NCBI RefSeq assembly: GCF_002177135.1 | Contig: NZ_MWPH01000004.1 | Location: forward strand, 248,001-312,000 | From: Natronolimnobius baerhuensis | Lineage (GTDB): Archaea > Halobacteriota > Halobacteria > Halobacteriales > Natrialbaceae | Length of the DNA: 64,000 nucleotides | Direction: 5' to 3' | Shown here: in pieces, positions 32,632 to 42,186 of the stretch | How the letters are laid out: every line of letters begins with the position of its first letter | Position numbering within the stretch: the first letter of the stretch is position 1 | Translations under genes and position numbers: made by a program | The notes under the pieces: model-generated | The model's database searches: none | The model's input: the letters and a program-made list of their open reading frames with translations, nothing else | Told to the model about the DNA's origin: nothing

Positions 32632-35418
32632 TCATTTCTCGAGCAACTGTTTCAACCGATCCAATTCCGTCAGCGCCTCGACGGGCGTCAGGTGTGCTAG
32701 ATCGAGCGCGCGGAGTTCCGCTGCAACGTCAGTCGGAATATCGCCCCCATCAGCAGTCGCCGACGGCGAGAGTGTGGGGTCGCTCACAGCGGCCGAACGG
32801 GAACCGATTGAGTCGTCCTCGAGCGCACCCGACTCCAACGGTTCAGCGGCGGCAACCAATTCTCGCGAGCGTTCGACGACGTCTTCGGGCACACCCGCCG
32901 CGGTCGCGACCTCGACACCGTACGACCCCGACGCCGCACCCGGGACGATTTCGTGGTGGAACACGACCTCGCCGTCGACTTGCTCGACCTCGAAATGGAG
33001 CGTGAACGCACCCTCGAGCGCGTCCGTGAGTTCGGTCAGCGGGTGGTGGTGAGTCGCAAAGAGCGTCGTCGCACCGACCGCGTCGTGGAGGTGTTCGGTG
33101 ATCGCCTGCGCGATGGCCATGCCATCTGCGGTCGAGGTTCCCCGACCCACTTCATCAAGGAGGACCAGCGAGCGCTCGTCGGCCTCGCCCAAAATCGTCG
33201 CGAGTTCGTCCATCTCGACCATAAAGGTCGAGCGCCCGCCCGCGATGTCGTCGCTCGCGCCCACGCGCGTGAAGATTCGGTTGACCGGCGTCAGTCGCGC
33301 CGACTGTGCCGGGACGAAACTCCCGACCTGTGCGAGCAGGACGATCTGGGCGACCTGTCGCATGTACGTCGACTTTCCGGACATATTCGGCCCCGTGATG
33401 ACCGCCAACCGCCGGTCGTCAGTGAATCGGGCGTTGTTCGGCACGAACGACTCCTGTGTCCGCTCGACAACCGGGTGTCGACCGCCCTCGATCTCGAGGA
33501 TGCGGTCGCCGTCGCCTCCGCTGGCCTGTCCGCTCCCATCGCGGGCAACAATTGCCGGTCGGCAGTAATCGTACTGCGCCGCGGCCGTGGCGAGCGAGAC
33601 GAGCCCATCGAGCGTCGCGAGCGCGTCGGCCAGGGCCTGGACGCGTTCGACTTCGGCCGCGATATCGCGGCGAACGTTACAGAAGAGTTCGTACTCGAGG
33701 TCATCCGCGCGTTCCTGCGCGCCGACGATTTCGTCCTCGCGATCCTTGAGTTCCGGCGTGACGAAGCGCTCGGAGTTTTTCAGCGTCTGGCGGCGCTGGT
33801 AGTTCTCAGGGACGGCCTCGAGATTTGCGTTCGTCACCTCGATGTAGTAGCCGTGGACCGAGTTGTGGCCGACCTTCAGCGAGTCGATGCCAGTGCGTTC
33901 GCGTTCGCGCGCCTCGAGGTCGTCGATCCACTGCTTGCCGTCCCGCGCCGTGGCGCGCAGCCTGTCTAAATCCTCGTCGTAGCCCTCGGCGATGATTCCG
34001 CCTTCCGTGATCTCGATTGGTGGCTCGTCGACGATTGCGTCCGCGAGTAATTCGCGGACGTCGGCCAGTGGGTCGAGACTCTCGTGTAAACTCGCGAGTC
34101 GCTCGCAGTCAGCGTCGGCGACCTGCTCGCGAATCTCGGGCACCACTGCGAGCGTCTCGTGTAGCGAGCGCAGGTCTCGTGCGTTCGCTCGCTCGCGAGA
34201 GATGCGGCCGATCAGTCGCTCGAGGTCGTAGACGTTCCGAAGCAGGTCGTGCAGTCGCTCGCGAGTCCGGACCGCGTTCGTCAGTTCCTCGACCGCGTCC
34301 AGTCGCGCCTCGATCCGTGCGGGCTCGAGCAGCGGTCGCCGGAGCCAATCGCGGAGTTTGCGCCCGCCGAGCGCGCTCGCGGTCTCGTCGAGGACGCCCA
34401 CGAGTGTTGCATCGTCCCGGCCGTAGACCCCGCGCGGGTCGAACAACTCGAGGCTGCGCAGGGCGACGGCATCGAGCAGGAGGTACTCCCGCGGGTCGTA
34501 GCGCGTGAGGTGAGTGAGATACTCGAGGTGGGTGCCATCTGCGGGGGCCTCGAGCGAGTCGTCGCTGGGTTCGGTCGCGTCGGTGCTGTCGGCATCGTCG
34601 CTCCCGCTCTCGCCGCGTTCGCCCTCGTGTGCGCCGCCGCGAACGTACTCTGCGTAGGCGAGGACGGCTCCGCAGGCGCGGATTTCGGCGTCGCTCGCGA
34701 GCAGGGCGTCTGGGTTTCGGAAGTACGTCGCGAGTTTCTCGCCTGCCAGTTCGCGGTCGAACGCGCGCTCGTCGTAGGGCGTGACCATGCAGCCGTCGGG
34801 ACAGAGGTCCGTCGGGGCGTCGGGTCCAACGACGGCCTCGGCGGGCGCGAACCGACTGATTTCGTCCGCGATTGCCTCCCTCGAGTCCGAACTCGTCGCG
34901 AGGAAATCACCCGTCGACACGTCGAGCAAGGCGAGTGCGAGTTCCGCATCGGCTGTGGTCGCGGGGTCGGCGTCTCCGGAGCCGCGAGCGACCGCCGCGA
35001 CGAAGTTGTTGTCGTCGCTCGCGAGCAGTTCGTCCTCCGTGAGCGTCCCCGGCGTAATCACGCGGGTAACGGCTCGTTCGACCACGCCGGAGGTCTCGCC
35101 CGGCTCCTCAACCTGATCCGCGACCGCGACGCGGTAACCGGCCTCGAGCAAGTCCTCGATGTACGACTCGGCGCTGTCGATTGGAATGCCGGCCATCGGG
35201 TACTCGCCGGTGGAGTCCTCGCGGCTGGTGAGGGCAATCTCGAGGATGCGTGCGGATCGTTCAGCTGCACCGCAGAAGGTTTCGTAGAAGTCTCCGACCT
35301 GAAAGAGGACGATAGCGTCGTCGTAGCGGGCACAGAGGTCGTGATACTGTGCCATCATCGGCGTCAACTCGTCGCGTTTCTCGGCCATCGCGTCGGGCGG
35401 GCCAAGCGCCGGATCCAT
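32632..35418 (-). CDS. mutS: DNA mismatch repair protein MutS
   Basis: A 928-residue MutS1-type protein. The mismatch-recognition domain near the N terminus contains [14 protein letters not shown] (the conserved Phe-x-Glu is FYE). The core and clamp domains follow, and the ATPase has [15 protein letters not shown], the signature [16 protein letters not shown] and ATHHHPL. The C-terminal helix-loop-helix is present. A Ser/Asp-rich insertion of about 30 residues lies in the core. The start MDPALGPP is preferred over one 17 codons upstream. No mutL gene is in the window. Confidence 0.94.
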   Translation of the reverse strand: MDPALGPPDAMAEKRDELTPMMAQYHDLCARYDDAIVLFQVGDFYETFCGAAERSARILEIALTSREDSTGEYPMAGIPIDSAESYIEDLLEAGYRVAVADQVEEPGETSGVVERAVTRVITPGTLTEDELLASDDNNFVAAVARGSGDADPATTADAELALALLDVSTGDFLATSSDSREAIADEISRFAPAEAVVGPDAPTDLCPDGCMVTPYDERAFDRELAGEKLATYFRNPDALLASDAEIRACGAVLAYAEYVRGGAHEGERGESGSDDADSTDATEPSDDSLEAPADGTHLEYLTHLTRYDPREYLLLDAVALRSLELFDPRGVYGRDDATLVGVLDETASALGGRKLRDWLRRPLLEPARIEARLDAVEELTNAVRTRERLHDLLRNVYDLERLIGRISRERANARDLRSLHETLAVVPEIREQVADADCERLASLHESLDPLADVRELLADAIVDEPPIEITEGGIIAEGYDEDLDRLRATARDGKQWIDDLEARERERTGIDSLKVGHNSVHGYYIEVTNANLEAVPENYQRRQTLKNSERFVTPELKDREDEIVGAQERADDLEYELFCNVRRDIAAEVERVQALADALATLDGLVSLATAAAQYDYCRPAIVARDGSGQASGGDGDRILEIEGGRHPVVERTQESFVPNNARFTDDRRLAVITGPNMSGKSTYMRQVAQIVLLAQVGSFVPAQSARLTPVNRIFTRVGASDDIAGGRSTFMVEMDELATILGEADERSLVLLDEVGRGTSTADGMAIAQAITEHLHDAVGATTLFATHHHPLTELTDALEGAFTLHFEVEQVDGEVVFHHEIVPGAASGSYGVEVATAAGVPEDVVERSRELVAAAEPLESGALEDDSIGSRSAAVSDPTLSPSATADGGDIPTDVAAELRALDLAHLTPVEALTELDRLKQLLEK

Positions 35419-35484
35419 ACCCAAATCGGGGCACTGAACGCGGAAATACCTTGCTGGATTCGCGCTCACGATGTCGAGACAGCT

Positions 35485-36147
35485 CTAGACGAATCGAAAC
35501 AGCACTGCAAGCATGACCACGAGCAAGAGAACCGGAACCACCCGGAGCGCCACGTTTCGAACCGGGAGCAGTCGCGCCTTGTTCGACCAGTTGACGAACG
35601 AACTGCCGACCTGTACGGGACCGAACAGGTCGCGACGCCGCAGCGGCACAGAGTCATCGACGAGCGTTTCTACCCAGTCGAAAAACGGCCGCAAATCCGG
35701 ATGATCCGTCCTCTCTCGAGTCATCTCGAGGCCGAGTTCGACGTTGTACTCGAACGCGACTTGGGTGATGTTTGCGGAGCCGATAATACAGTTCGGCCGG
35801 GGTCCGTCGCGGATGTAAAGCTTCGCGTGCAGCCCTCGTGACTGCTTGTAGAGTTTGATCTGGTCGTGTTCGTCGAGTGCCCAGAGATCGTAGGCGATAC
35901 GCGCCGAGAACTGATCGGAGGCAGGACCGACGACAAGAATCAACTCGTTGTCTCGGGCGCGCTCGAGAAAGGAGACGATGTCGTCGCGGATTGAGCGATA
36001 GCCCTGGTAGGTAAAGTAGCCGCTGACGATGTAGATTGTTCCGTCGCCGGAAAACAGGTCGGAGAGGGCTGCTTGCACGCGTCGGTCGTCATCGTTCGTT
36101 CCCAACAGTCCGATGGAGGGGTCTCGCTCGAGGACGCTCATTACCAT
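35485..36147 (-). CDS. PLD-like protein with one HKD motif and C-terminal membrane helix
   Basis: A 220-residue protein of the phospholipase D superfamily. One HKD motif is visible near residue 100: HAKLYIRD followed by CIIGSANIT. The nuclease-like PLD proteins work as dimers sharing two motifs. Residues about 195-218 form a single membrane helix that would tether the domain to the membrane. The role may be DNA or lipid cleavage; sequence alone does not decide. An alternative ATG two codons later exists. It lies just upstream of mutS on the same strand. Confidence 0.8.
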   Translation of the reverse strand: MVMSVLERDPSIGLLGTNDDDRRVQAALSDLFSGDGTIYIVSGYFTYQGYRSIRDDIVSFLERARDNELILVVGPASDQFSARIAYDLWALDEHDQIKLYKQSRGLHAKLYIRDGPRPNCIIGSANITQVAFEYNVELGLEMTRERTDHPDLRPFFDWVETLVDDSVPLRRRDLFGPVQVGSSFVNWSNKARLLPVRNVALRVVPVLLLVVMLAVLFRFV

Positions 36148-36197
36148 ACGTATACTGTCATGTGTAATGAAAGCGGCGTGTTCGCGCCGAGGGTTGA

Positions 36198-36977
36198 TCA
36201 GTGGCCCATCTCTAAGACGACGGGTCGGTGATCGGAGAGTTGGACGTCGAGCACGTCACAGCGTTCGACCGTCAGCGAGGGCGAGCACAGAAACAGATCG
36301 AGGCTACGCGAGTCGACGAAGAGGTCGTCAAACGGCCGGGCGGGAACGGTCTCGCCGGGAACGCGTGTCTCGAGGCCGGTCCGCTCGGTGAACGTCGACA
36401 GTTCCGTGGGGCCCTCGAACGTGTTGAAGTCGCCGGTGACGACGACGTCGCGGCCGTTCGCGCGCTCTGCGATTAGCTCTGCGAGTTCGCTGAGTTGCCG
36501 TTTTCGACTGCTGGCGCGAAGCGAGAGGTGGACCGCAAAGAGCACTACGTCGGCGGCCAGCTCGAGTTCCATAACGAGTCGCTTGCGACCGGCCGAGAGG
36601 TAGTGTGTGAGCGGTTTTCGGTCGGCCCGCGAGAGGACGGCATTTCCGAGATGGCCCCAGAACGGCATCGACTCGAGGAGGCCGCCATCGGTGTACTTGT
36701 TTGCCACGTCGCCGCCGTAGGATAGGCCGCGGTCGCGAAGCGACTCGAGGAGCGTGCGGAACTGGCCGTCGGTGACGGTGCGATGGGAGCCGCGGTCGAC
36801 CTCGAGCAGCGAGACCACGTCCGGGCGTTCGCGTTCGATGACCGAGACCAGTTGCTCGAGTGTTTCGCGTTCGACGGCGGCGTCGCCAACCACCGAGCCG
36901 AGTGGCGGCGGGACGTATCCCCAGAGGATGTTCTGATAGCCAAGCAGGTAGCCAGCGTTACAGGTAAGAATCTTCAT
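36198..36977 (-). CDS. Endonuclease/exonuclease/phosphatase (EEP) family protein
   Basis: A 259-residue metal-dependent hydrolase. Characteristic segments are KILTCNAG at the N terminus, VVSLLEVDRGS with the catalytic Glu, VVVTGDFNTFEGP (Asp, Asn), and LSDHRPVVLEM at the C terminus with the catalytic Asp-His pair. The active site is complete. Substrates of EEP proteins range from DNA to phosphoinositides, so the target is unknown. The start MKILTCN is chosen at the first conserved strand. Confidence 0.88.
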   Translation of the reverse strand: MKILTCNAGYLLGYQNILWGYVPPPLGSVVGDAAVERETLEQLVSVIERERPDVVSLLEVDRGSHRTVTDGQFRTLLESLRDRGLSYGGDVANKYTDGGLLESMPFWGHLGNAVLSRADRKPLTHYLSAGRKRLVMELELAADVVLFAVHLSLRASSRKRQLSELAELIAERANGRDVVVTGDFNTFEGPTELSTFTERTGLETRVPGETVPARPFDDLFVDSRSLDLFLCSPSLTVERCDVLDVQLSDHRPVVLEMGH

Positions 36978-37027
36978 GCAGCTTCGAGTGGTCACCACAA
37001 CTCAGTAGGTATCGCGTATAACTATTG

Positions 37028-37043
37028 CCCCGACTTGTCGGGG
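37028..37043. repeat. Short perfect hairpin
   Basis: CCCCGAC (37028-37034) and GTCGGGG (37037-37043) with a two-base loop, between the DUF418 stop and the EEP gene start. It may end the DUF418 transcript, but no T run follows on the minus strand. Confidence 0.4.
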
Positions 37044-37063
37044 AAGAAGGATTTCTATCGCGC

Positions 37064-38374
37064 TCACTCGCGGCGCATCGGCTGGCGCTCGCCGTAGGTC
37101 AGCGTGCGCCAGCACCACTCGACGGGGCCGAATCGGTATCGCTGCAGCCAGGCGACCGACAGCGGCACCTGAATCGCCCAGATGAGGACGACAACGCCGA
37201 GTAACTCGAGTCGGGAAAGCGTCGCGAACAGGCCGAGTCCGTAGCCGTAGAAGATCGACGTGGCGAGGACCGTCTGTAACAGGTAGTTCGAAAACGCCGT
37301 TCGGCCGACGGCTGCAAGCGCGGTTTCGATGCGCCCGCCGGCTGCGGCCCGACAGAGGAGCATGATGCCGGCGACGTACGCAAGCGCCAGCAAGAGCGAT
37401 CCCCAGTAGTTGAACAGGTACGCGAGCAACAACACTTGCGCCGTGTCCCACGCGACCAGTTCGCGATACCAGACGCCGGTGAGGATCAGGGCCAAGCCGG
37501 TCGTCCCACCGGCGACGAGCAAGCGCCGGTAAAACGCCCTCGAGCGCCCGTTCGAGAGCACGTCCCACTTGAACAGCGCCATGCCGATGAGCATCAGCCC
37601 ACCGAGTTGCCAGAACGTCTCCGAGATGAACCCGACCGTCTGTTGCGTGAACACCGTCGAAGCACGGAACTCGACCTGCTCGAGCCAGCCACCCTGATAG
37701 GCGGCGATCTCCTGATCGATTTCGTCGGGCCCAGCGCCGAAACTCCCCAGAATCTGACTCTCTATTTCGGCCTGCGTGCCCGCATCCGACACGACGTAGC
37801 CAACGCCGCTGAGCAGGTAGATGAGCGCCGGGAACGCAAACATGATGAGACCGAGTGCGAGCAGGCGCTTTGGCCCCCACTTGCGGACGAAAACGACGAG
37901 GAAGCCACAGCAGGCGTAGGCGACGAGAATGTCGCCGTACCAGAGCAGATAGGCGTGTGCCAACCCGATCACGAGCAGCCAGAACGTCCGTGTGAAATGA
38001 AGGCGGCGAGCAGGCTGGTCGCTCCGTTCTTTTGACTGCATAAACAGGACGATGCCGGCCCCGAACAGGAACGTAAACAGTGTCACGAACTTCTGCTCGA
38101 AGAAGACGTGACTGACGAACCAGGCGGCGTAATTGCCACCGGAAAGATCACCGTAGAGGGTCGGATCGAGCCAGCCGACCATCGGCAGGGCAAACAGCCA
38201 GATGTTGATGACGAGAATGCCAAGCAGTGCAAATCCCCTGAGCACGTCGAGACTGACGATTCGGTCATCGGGATCGGTCGGTCCCCGCGTCGCGGTGGCG
38301 GCGGCGGGAGCCGTTTCGGTGACACCATCGTCGATCTCGCTCGAGGACTCGGACTTCATATTTTCTATCCGCAT
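37064..38374 (-). CDS. DUF418 family membrane protein
   Basis: A 436-residue membrane protein. The N-terminal cytoplasmic tail is acidic, then the characteristic SLDVLRGFALLGILVINI begins the first helix, and FEQKFVTLFTFLFGAG follows. About ten further helices are visible, and the DUF418 module at the C terminus has GRTAFSNYLLQTVLATSIFYGYG and GPVEWCWRTLTYG. The first half corresponds to the acyltransferase-like heparan-alpha-glucosaminide family fold; substrates are unknown. A second ATG five codons later is a possible start. Confidence 0.9.
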   Translation of the reverse strand: MRIENMKSESSSEIDDGVTETAPAAATATRGPTDPDDRIVSLDVLRGFALLGILVINIWLFALPMVGWLDPTLYGDLSGGNYAAWFVSHVFFEQKFVTLFTFLFGAGIVLFMQSKERSDQPARRLHFTRTFWLLVIGLAHAYLLWYGDILVAYACCGFLVVFVRKWGPKRLLALGLIMFAFPALIYLLSGVGYVVSDAGTQAEIESQILGSFGAGPDEIDQEIAAYQGGWLEQVEFRASTVFTQQTVGFISETFWQLGGLMLIGMALFKWDVLSNGRSRAFYRRLLVAGGTTGLALILTGVWYRELVAWDTAQVLLLAYLFNYWGSLLLALAYVAGIMLLCRAAAGGRIETALAAVGRTAFSNYLLQTVLATSIFYGYGLGLFATLSRLELLGVVVLIWAIQVPLSVAWLQRYRFGPVEWCWRTLTYGERQPMRRE

Positions 38375-38441
38375 TTCAGCTGTTCAACACATATACGTTG
38401 ATGAAACAGATCGAGTCGCGGTGGCGGTCGATGGTGGGCAG

Positions 38442-38798
38442 TCACTCCGAGTCCGTCTCGAAGTACAGCGCCGCGTGGTTTCCACAGCCGGGATTGAACG
38501 GTGCGTTACACGACGGACAGCGATAGTCGGCCTCGAGATACGCCGGAACGGGCAGTTCTGCCTCGCAGACGCCACACAGCACCGAGGACTCGTCGAACCG
38601 CTCGCGGGGCCACGGGACTGCCTCGTGGTCAGTCAGTTCCTCATGGCAGCGAAAACACGGAAAATACGCGTCACAGCAGGCGAACCGAAAGGCGACGACA
38701 TCGCGGTCGTTGTGGTAGTGTGCACAGCGAGTATCGGGGTCGACCTCGAGGCCGCGAACCGGGAGCGACACGGCATCGAACGCGGGCGTCTCGGTCAC
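38442..38798 (-). CDS. CHY-type zinc finger protein
   Basis: A 118-residue protein. It contains GLEVDPDTRCAHYHNDRD, the CHY signature (Cys-x-His-Tyr), then FACCDAYFPCFRCHEE, CGVCEAE, CPSCNAPFNPGC and a final His, which together bind several zinc ions. CHY proteins are small, and some partner with ubiquitin-like systems or act as Hot13-like redox carriers; in archaea the function is unknown. The start is a GTG at 38798 with no alternative in frame. Confidence 0.87.
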   Translation of the reverse strand: MTETPAFDAVSLPVRGLEVDPDTRCAHYHNDRDVVAFRFACCDAYFPCFRCHEELTDHEAVPWPRERFDESSVLCGVCEAELPVPAYLEADYRCPSCNAPFNPGCGNHAALYFETDSE

Positions 38799-38955
38799 AG
38801 GTACTCGAGACGTGGCGTGGCTGGCCCTTCGCTGTTGTGGTCGTCAGGGCCGCCCGCTCGAGCGCGGCAGCCGGGTTGGGGCGAAAATATGTTGCCCACG
38901 GAACAACAAAATAGGGTCGACGAGAGAGTGGGTGACAGCCAGCGGCCGGCGACGA

Positions 38956-39507
38956 TTACTCGAAGTCGCCAGTGTCGCCGCGTCGGTAGCGGTCGAGTCG
39001 TCGGTAGCCGTGAACGGTCGCGTTCTCGTCGAGTTCGATCTCGTAGCGGCCGATGATATCCTGCGTGTCGGGGACGGATCGACGTTCGACGACTTCGACG
39101 ACCGCACGCCAGCCGTCGTCGGTCGGGGAGATTTCACTGACGGCGTCGAACTCGCGGCCGATAAGTTCGCCGGCTGTCGATTGGACAGTTTGCCGAACGG
39201 CAAGCACGCCCTGGATCTCTTCGGTGTCGGTCTCGACGTCCGCATCGACCGACTCGGGGTCGGTCTTTTCCTCAGCCGTCATATCGGTGCTGAGATCGCG
39301 ACTTCGGCTCTCGTCGCTCGAGTCGTCCTGTTGGTCGGCCTGTTCGTCCTGTTCGGTGTCTGCTGTTTGACTGTCACTCACGGTTGGATCACTCTCGTCG
39401 TGTTGGTAGCAAAACCCGCCCTCTTTGGCTGGCCGTGAACAGCGCTCACCGTCCGCAGTTTTCGCTTTGCACTGGTCGTTTGCTCTCTGGCTGTCGGCTT
39501 CGGCCAT
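38956..39507 (-). CDS. gvpO: Gas vesicle protein GvpO
   Basis: A 183-residue protein. The N terminus carries a zinc-knuckle-like stretch CKAKTADGERCSRPAKEGGFCYQH. A long acidic region follows, and the GvpO domain covers about residues 95-175 (TGELIGREFDAVSEI, WRAVVEVVERRSVPDTQDIIGRYEIELDE). GvpO is essential for gas vesicle formation in Halobacterium. Here it is the last gene of gvpANO. The Cys-rich N terminus is extended in comparison with the short classic GvpO and may be an added module. Confidence 0.9.
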   Translation of the reverse strand: MAEADSQRANDQCKAKTADGERCSRPAKEGGFCYQHDESDPTVSDSQTADTEQDEQADQQDDSSDESRSRDLSTDMTAEEKTDPESVDADVETDTEEIQGVLAVRQTVQSTAGELIGREFDAVSEISPTDDGWRAVVEVVERRSVPDTQDIIGRYEIELDENATVHGYRRLDRYRRGDTGDFE

Positions 39508-39573
39508 AGTGTAGACGGAACGGGTTGTGCCTTCGTTTTGCAGTGCTTATCAATCGATGCGAGTCAGGCGGTC

Positions 39574-40650
39574 TTAGACCGCCTTGCGAATCTGTGTCTG
39601 TAACTCGTCGATGGTTTCGATTCCCTCACCGACGACCTTCGGCGCGAGCACGTCAGTGAACACCTCGGTCAGCAAGTCTTCATCGAACTGCCCCTCGTCG
39701 GCCTCCTCGTCATCGCCATTGCGTTCGCCGTTGAAGACTGTCAGCCCCTTCGCGGCCGTAATCGCCGCTCGCGTCCCGACGACGACCTCGAGGTCGTCGC
39801 GGAGTTGCCGGGTCGCATCGACGACGGTCGCGATGTCTTCGTCGGCGAGGTCGACGTGTTCGCGAACGATTTCGCGTTCGGTTTCGTCGTCGTAGTAGTC
39901 GAGGTGAACGCCGACGAAGCGGTCGAGCAAGGCATCCTGTTGCTGGTGGACGCCCGCATACTCGACGTCGTTCGAGGTGAGGATTGCCCGGAACTCGGGA
40001 TGGACCTCGATGGATCGATCCTCGCCGCGTTTGCCCGGCCGCTCGAGGACGCCTTCCTCGAGCACCGAGAGCAAGACGTTGTGTGCGGCGGGGTCGCTGC
40101 GCGAGAACTCGTTGTAGACGAGCGTCGCGCCCTCGCGGACGGCCACCGAAAGCGGGTTATCGACCCAGCGTTCGCGAACGATTTCGGTTTTCTTGCTCAC
40201 GCCGCCGACGAAGTTGTCGGTCTCTTTGTATCGCTCACCACCCGAGTGCGTCCCAACGAGCGCTGCGGTGTCGACCGCGTCATCGCCGTTGAGCCACACG
40301 ACTGGGCGTCCTCGCTGTGCCGCTGCCGACAGCGCAAGGGCCGTCTTCCCACAGCCTGTCGGCCCGATCAGGTGAACCGGCTGATCGGCCTCGAGCCAGC
40401 CGGTGACGCGATCCCGAACCGACCGGACGGCGTCGGTTTCGACGAACGGCTCCGGTTCGACGTCGGCCGGGTCGGCCATCGGACTGTCGCCGTTGCCGGT
40501 GGGTGCAGGCGAACTGCCGTTCGTGTTCGACTGGCCGTTTGACGACTGGCGTGCAAGTTTCTTCTTCGCGTTCCGAGCTTCCTTCTGTGATCGGTCGCTT
40601 CTGATCTTCCGACCGCGAACCTTGCGCTTTCGCGAGGAATCGTCCGCCAT
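39574..40650 (-). CDS. gvpN: Gas vesicle AAA-type ATPase GvpN
   Basis: A 358-residue AAA/MoxR-type ATPase. Walker A is GPTGCGKTAL near residues 95-104. The Walker B region reads ATLVYNEFSRSDPAAH, with Asn where Asp is usual. GIETIDELQTQIRKAV closes the domain. The first 65 residues are a strongly basic tail (KRKVRGRKIRSDRSQKEARNAK would be an RNA- or partner-binding patch) followed by a low-complexity linker. GvpN enhances vesicle growth in other haloarchaea. It begins five bases after the gvpA stop, so no gvpC lies between them. Confidence 0.93.
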   Translation of the reverse strand: MADDSSRKRKVRGRKIRSDRSQKEARNAKKKLARQSSNGQSNTNGSSPAPTGNGDSPMADPADVEPEPFVETDAVRSVRDRVTGWLEADQPVHLIGPTGCGKTALALSAAAQRGRPVVWLNGDDAVDTAALVGTHSGGERYKETDNFVGGVSKKTEIVRERWVDNPLSVAVREGATLVYNEFSRSDPAAHNVLLSVLEEGVLERPGKRGEDRSIEVHPEFRAILTSNDVEYAGVHQQQDALLDRFVGVHLDYYDDETEREIVREHVDLADEDIATVVDATRQLRDDLEVVVGTRAAITAAKGLTVFNGERNGDDEEADEGQFDEDLLTEVFTDVLAPKVVGEGIETIDELQTQIRKAV

Positions 40651-40655
40651 GTGGA

Positions 40656-40946
40656 TTATTCGGTGGCAGACTGTGGCGATGATTCCGGACGCTGTTCGAC
40701 CTCGAGTTCCTCTAGGTCCTCGAGATCGCCCTCTGCGGTGGCTTGCTCAATTTTTGCAATCTCCTCCGCGTAGTGCAGGAAGGTGTCGACGGAGGCGACG
40801 ACGACACGCGCCTCAATCGTGAGCAGTTCGATCCCAACGACTGAGACACGCGCCCAAACGTCGATGACGACACCCTTATCGAGGATGCGGTCAAGGACTT
40901 CCGCGAGACTCGAGGCATCGGGTCGCCGGCTTGCTGTTGGTGCCAT
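40656..40946 (-). CDS. gvpA: Major gas vesicle structural protein GvpA
   Basis: A 96-residue protein forming the ribs of the gas vesicle wall. The hydrophobic core from [26 protein letters not shown] to [22 protein letters not shown] matches the highly conserved GvpA sequence, and the acidic tail is longer than usual. It starts the gvpANO operon on the minus strand. The upstream region is shared with gvpFGH-M and carries repeated motifs. Confidence 0.96.
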   Translation of the reverse strand: MAPTASRRPDASSLAEVLDRILDKGVVIDVWARVSVVGIELLTIEARVVVASVDTFLHYAEEIAKIEQATAEGDLEDLEELEVEQRPESSPQSATE

Positions 40947-41290
40947 AATACATCTTGTCGTTCACGCCGGTGTCGTAACACGGCTGGCGCTGCGACTGCA
41001 AGCCACGTGCGACGCCGTCTCGACTTCGTCTGATTGGCCTGTTCGGTCACTGTTTCTTCTCTCACTCTCGCCCATGGGATGTGCACACACTGCGACTGCA
41101 AGCATCACGATAACCGGCTGGCGGGCCGAATCCTCCCCTGACGAGTTCCTCGAGTACCTGTGAACCGACTATCGTGGTTCACAGCCCTGTGACAGCTAAC
41201 AGCGACCATGTCGAGTTCCATGATGACCGTTCCCACTGCCGAGCGCCCGCGCGACTCGCGTGCCGGCTCGAAACCGAGCGTGATCGACCA
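40947..41290. promoter_or_regulatory. Divergent gas vesicle promoter region with paired repeats
   Basis: CTGCGACTGCAAGC occurs twice exactly 100 bases apart (40990-41003, 41090-41103), and CGGCTGGCG occurs beside each copy (40981-40989, 41115-41123). An 8-base dyad TGTGAACC/GGTTCACA lies at 41159-41183, nearer to gvpF. The region separates gvpA from gvpF. No classical gvpE activator site has been matched, and the regulator genes gvpD and gvpE are not in the cluster. Confidence 0.55.
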
Positions 41291-41929
41291 ATGAGCAAGA
41301 CGAGTACGAACCGCTACGTCTACGGCATTATCGACGGCGACGAACCCGTCGAGTTCGAGACGGATGCCGTCGCCGGAGCCGACGAGATCTACACCGTCTC
41401 GCATCGTCGGATCGGTGCTGTCGTCTCGGATATCGATACGACCGATCCCGAGGAGACTGACGAGGACGCCCAGCGCCACGACGACGTGTTGCGCGAGATT
41501 ATGGAGACAGACGGCGGGCGCTCAATCGTCCCGATGCAGTTCGGGATGGCATTCGAGAGCGACCGCACGCTGAAGAACGTCCTGCGAGGCGCACGCCCGG
41601 CCTTTCGGCGCGCGATAAACGATATCGACGGCCGCGTCGAACTCGGCCTAAAAGTCGTCCGCGACGAAGACGCCGAGGTCGACGATGCGGCAATCGACGA
41701 CGCCGTCGCCGACGCACTCGAGCCGATTGCTGCTCAGTCGGTACCGAACGATCTGTTCAGTGACCGGCTCGTGCTCAATCGCTCGTATCTCGTCGACCGT
41801 GACGAACGCGAGACGTTCGACGACGCGGTTGCCGACCTCGAGGAGGAGTACGACGACCTCACGTTCCGGTACACGGGGCCGTTCGCACCGTACAGTTTCG
41901 TCGACGTGAAAATCGGAGCCAACCAGTAA
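41291..41929 (+). CDS. gvpF: Gas vesicle protein GvpF
   Basis: A 212-residue GvpF/L-family protein. The N-terminal NRYVYGIIDGDEPV begins the first ferredoxin-like domain; SIVPMQFGMAFESDRTLKNVL is the conserved junction and FRYTGPFAPYSFVDVKIG the end. GvpF binds GvpA and is thought to stop its premature aggregation. The start MSKTSTNRYVYG is the usual one; a longer upstream reading is not supported. It opens the plus-strand gvpFGH-M series, with start-stop overlaps between neighbours. Confidence 0.94.
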   Translation: MSKTSTNRYVYGIIDGDEPVEFETDAVAGADEIYTVSHRRIGAVVSDIDTTDPEETDEDAQRHDDVLREIMETDGGRSIVPMQFGMAFESDRTLKNVLRGARPAFRRAINDIDGRVELGLKVVRDEDAEVDDAAIDDAVADALEPIAAQSVPNDLFSDRLVLNRSYLVDRDERETFDDAVADLEEEYDDLTFRYTGPFAPYSFVDVKIGANQ

Positions 41930-41931
41930 CC

Positions 41932-42186
41932 ATGTTCGTTCTCGATGACCTCCTGTTCCGGCCGTTCGTCGGTATCGTCGACACACTGCATACGATGGCG
42001 CTCAGCGAGATGTACGACATCGAGGCGCTCGAGGCCGATCTCAAGGAGAATCAGTTGCTGTACGAACTGGGCGAACTGTCGGAGACGGAGTATCAAGACC
42101 GCAAAGAAGAACTCGAGGAAGAGATCGAAATCGCACAAGAGGTCCACGAGCGGCTCACGAGCGGCCGTGTCGAGGTAAAATCGTAA
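41932..42186 (+). CDS. gvpG: Gas vesicle protein GvpG
   Basis: An 84-residue protein, largely a coiled coil after a hydrophobic start (FVLDDLLFRPFVGIVDTLHTMAL). The conserved GvpG middle ELGELSETEYQDRKEELEEEI is clear. It is an accessory protein of the assembly complex. It starts two bases after gvpF stops and ends overlapping the start of gvpH. Confidence 0.94.
   Translation: MFVLDDLLFRPFVGIVDTLHTMALSEMYDIEALEADLKENQLLYELGELSETEYQDRKEELEEEIEIAQEVHERLTSGRVEVKS

Noticed and set aside
40651-40655. gvpC between gvpA and gvpN
   Set aside because: Only five bases separate the two genes.
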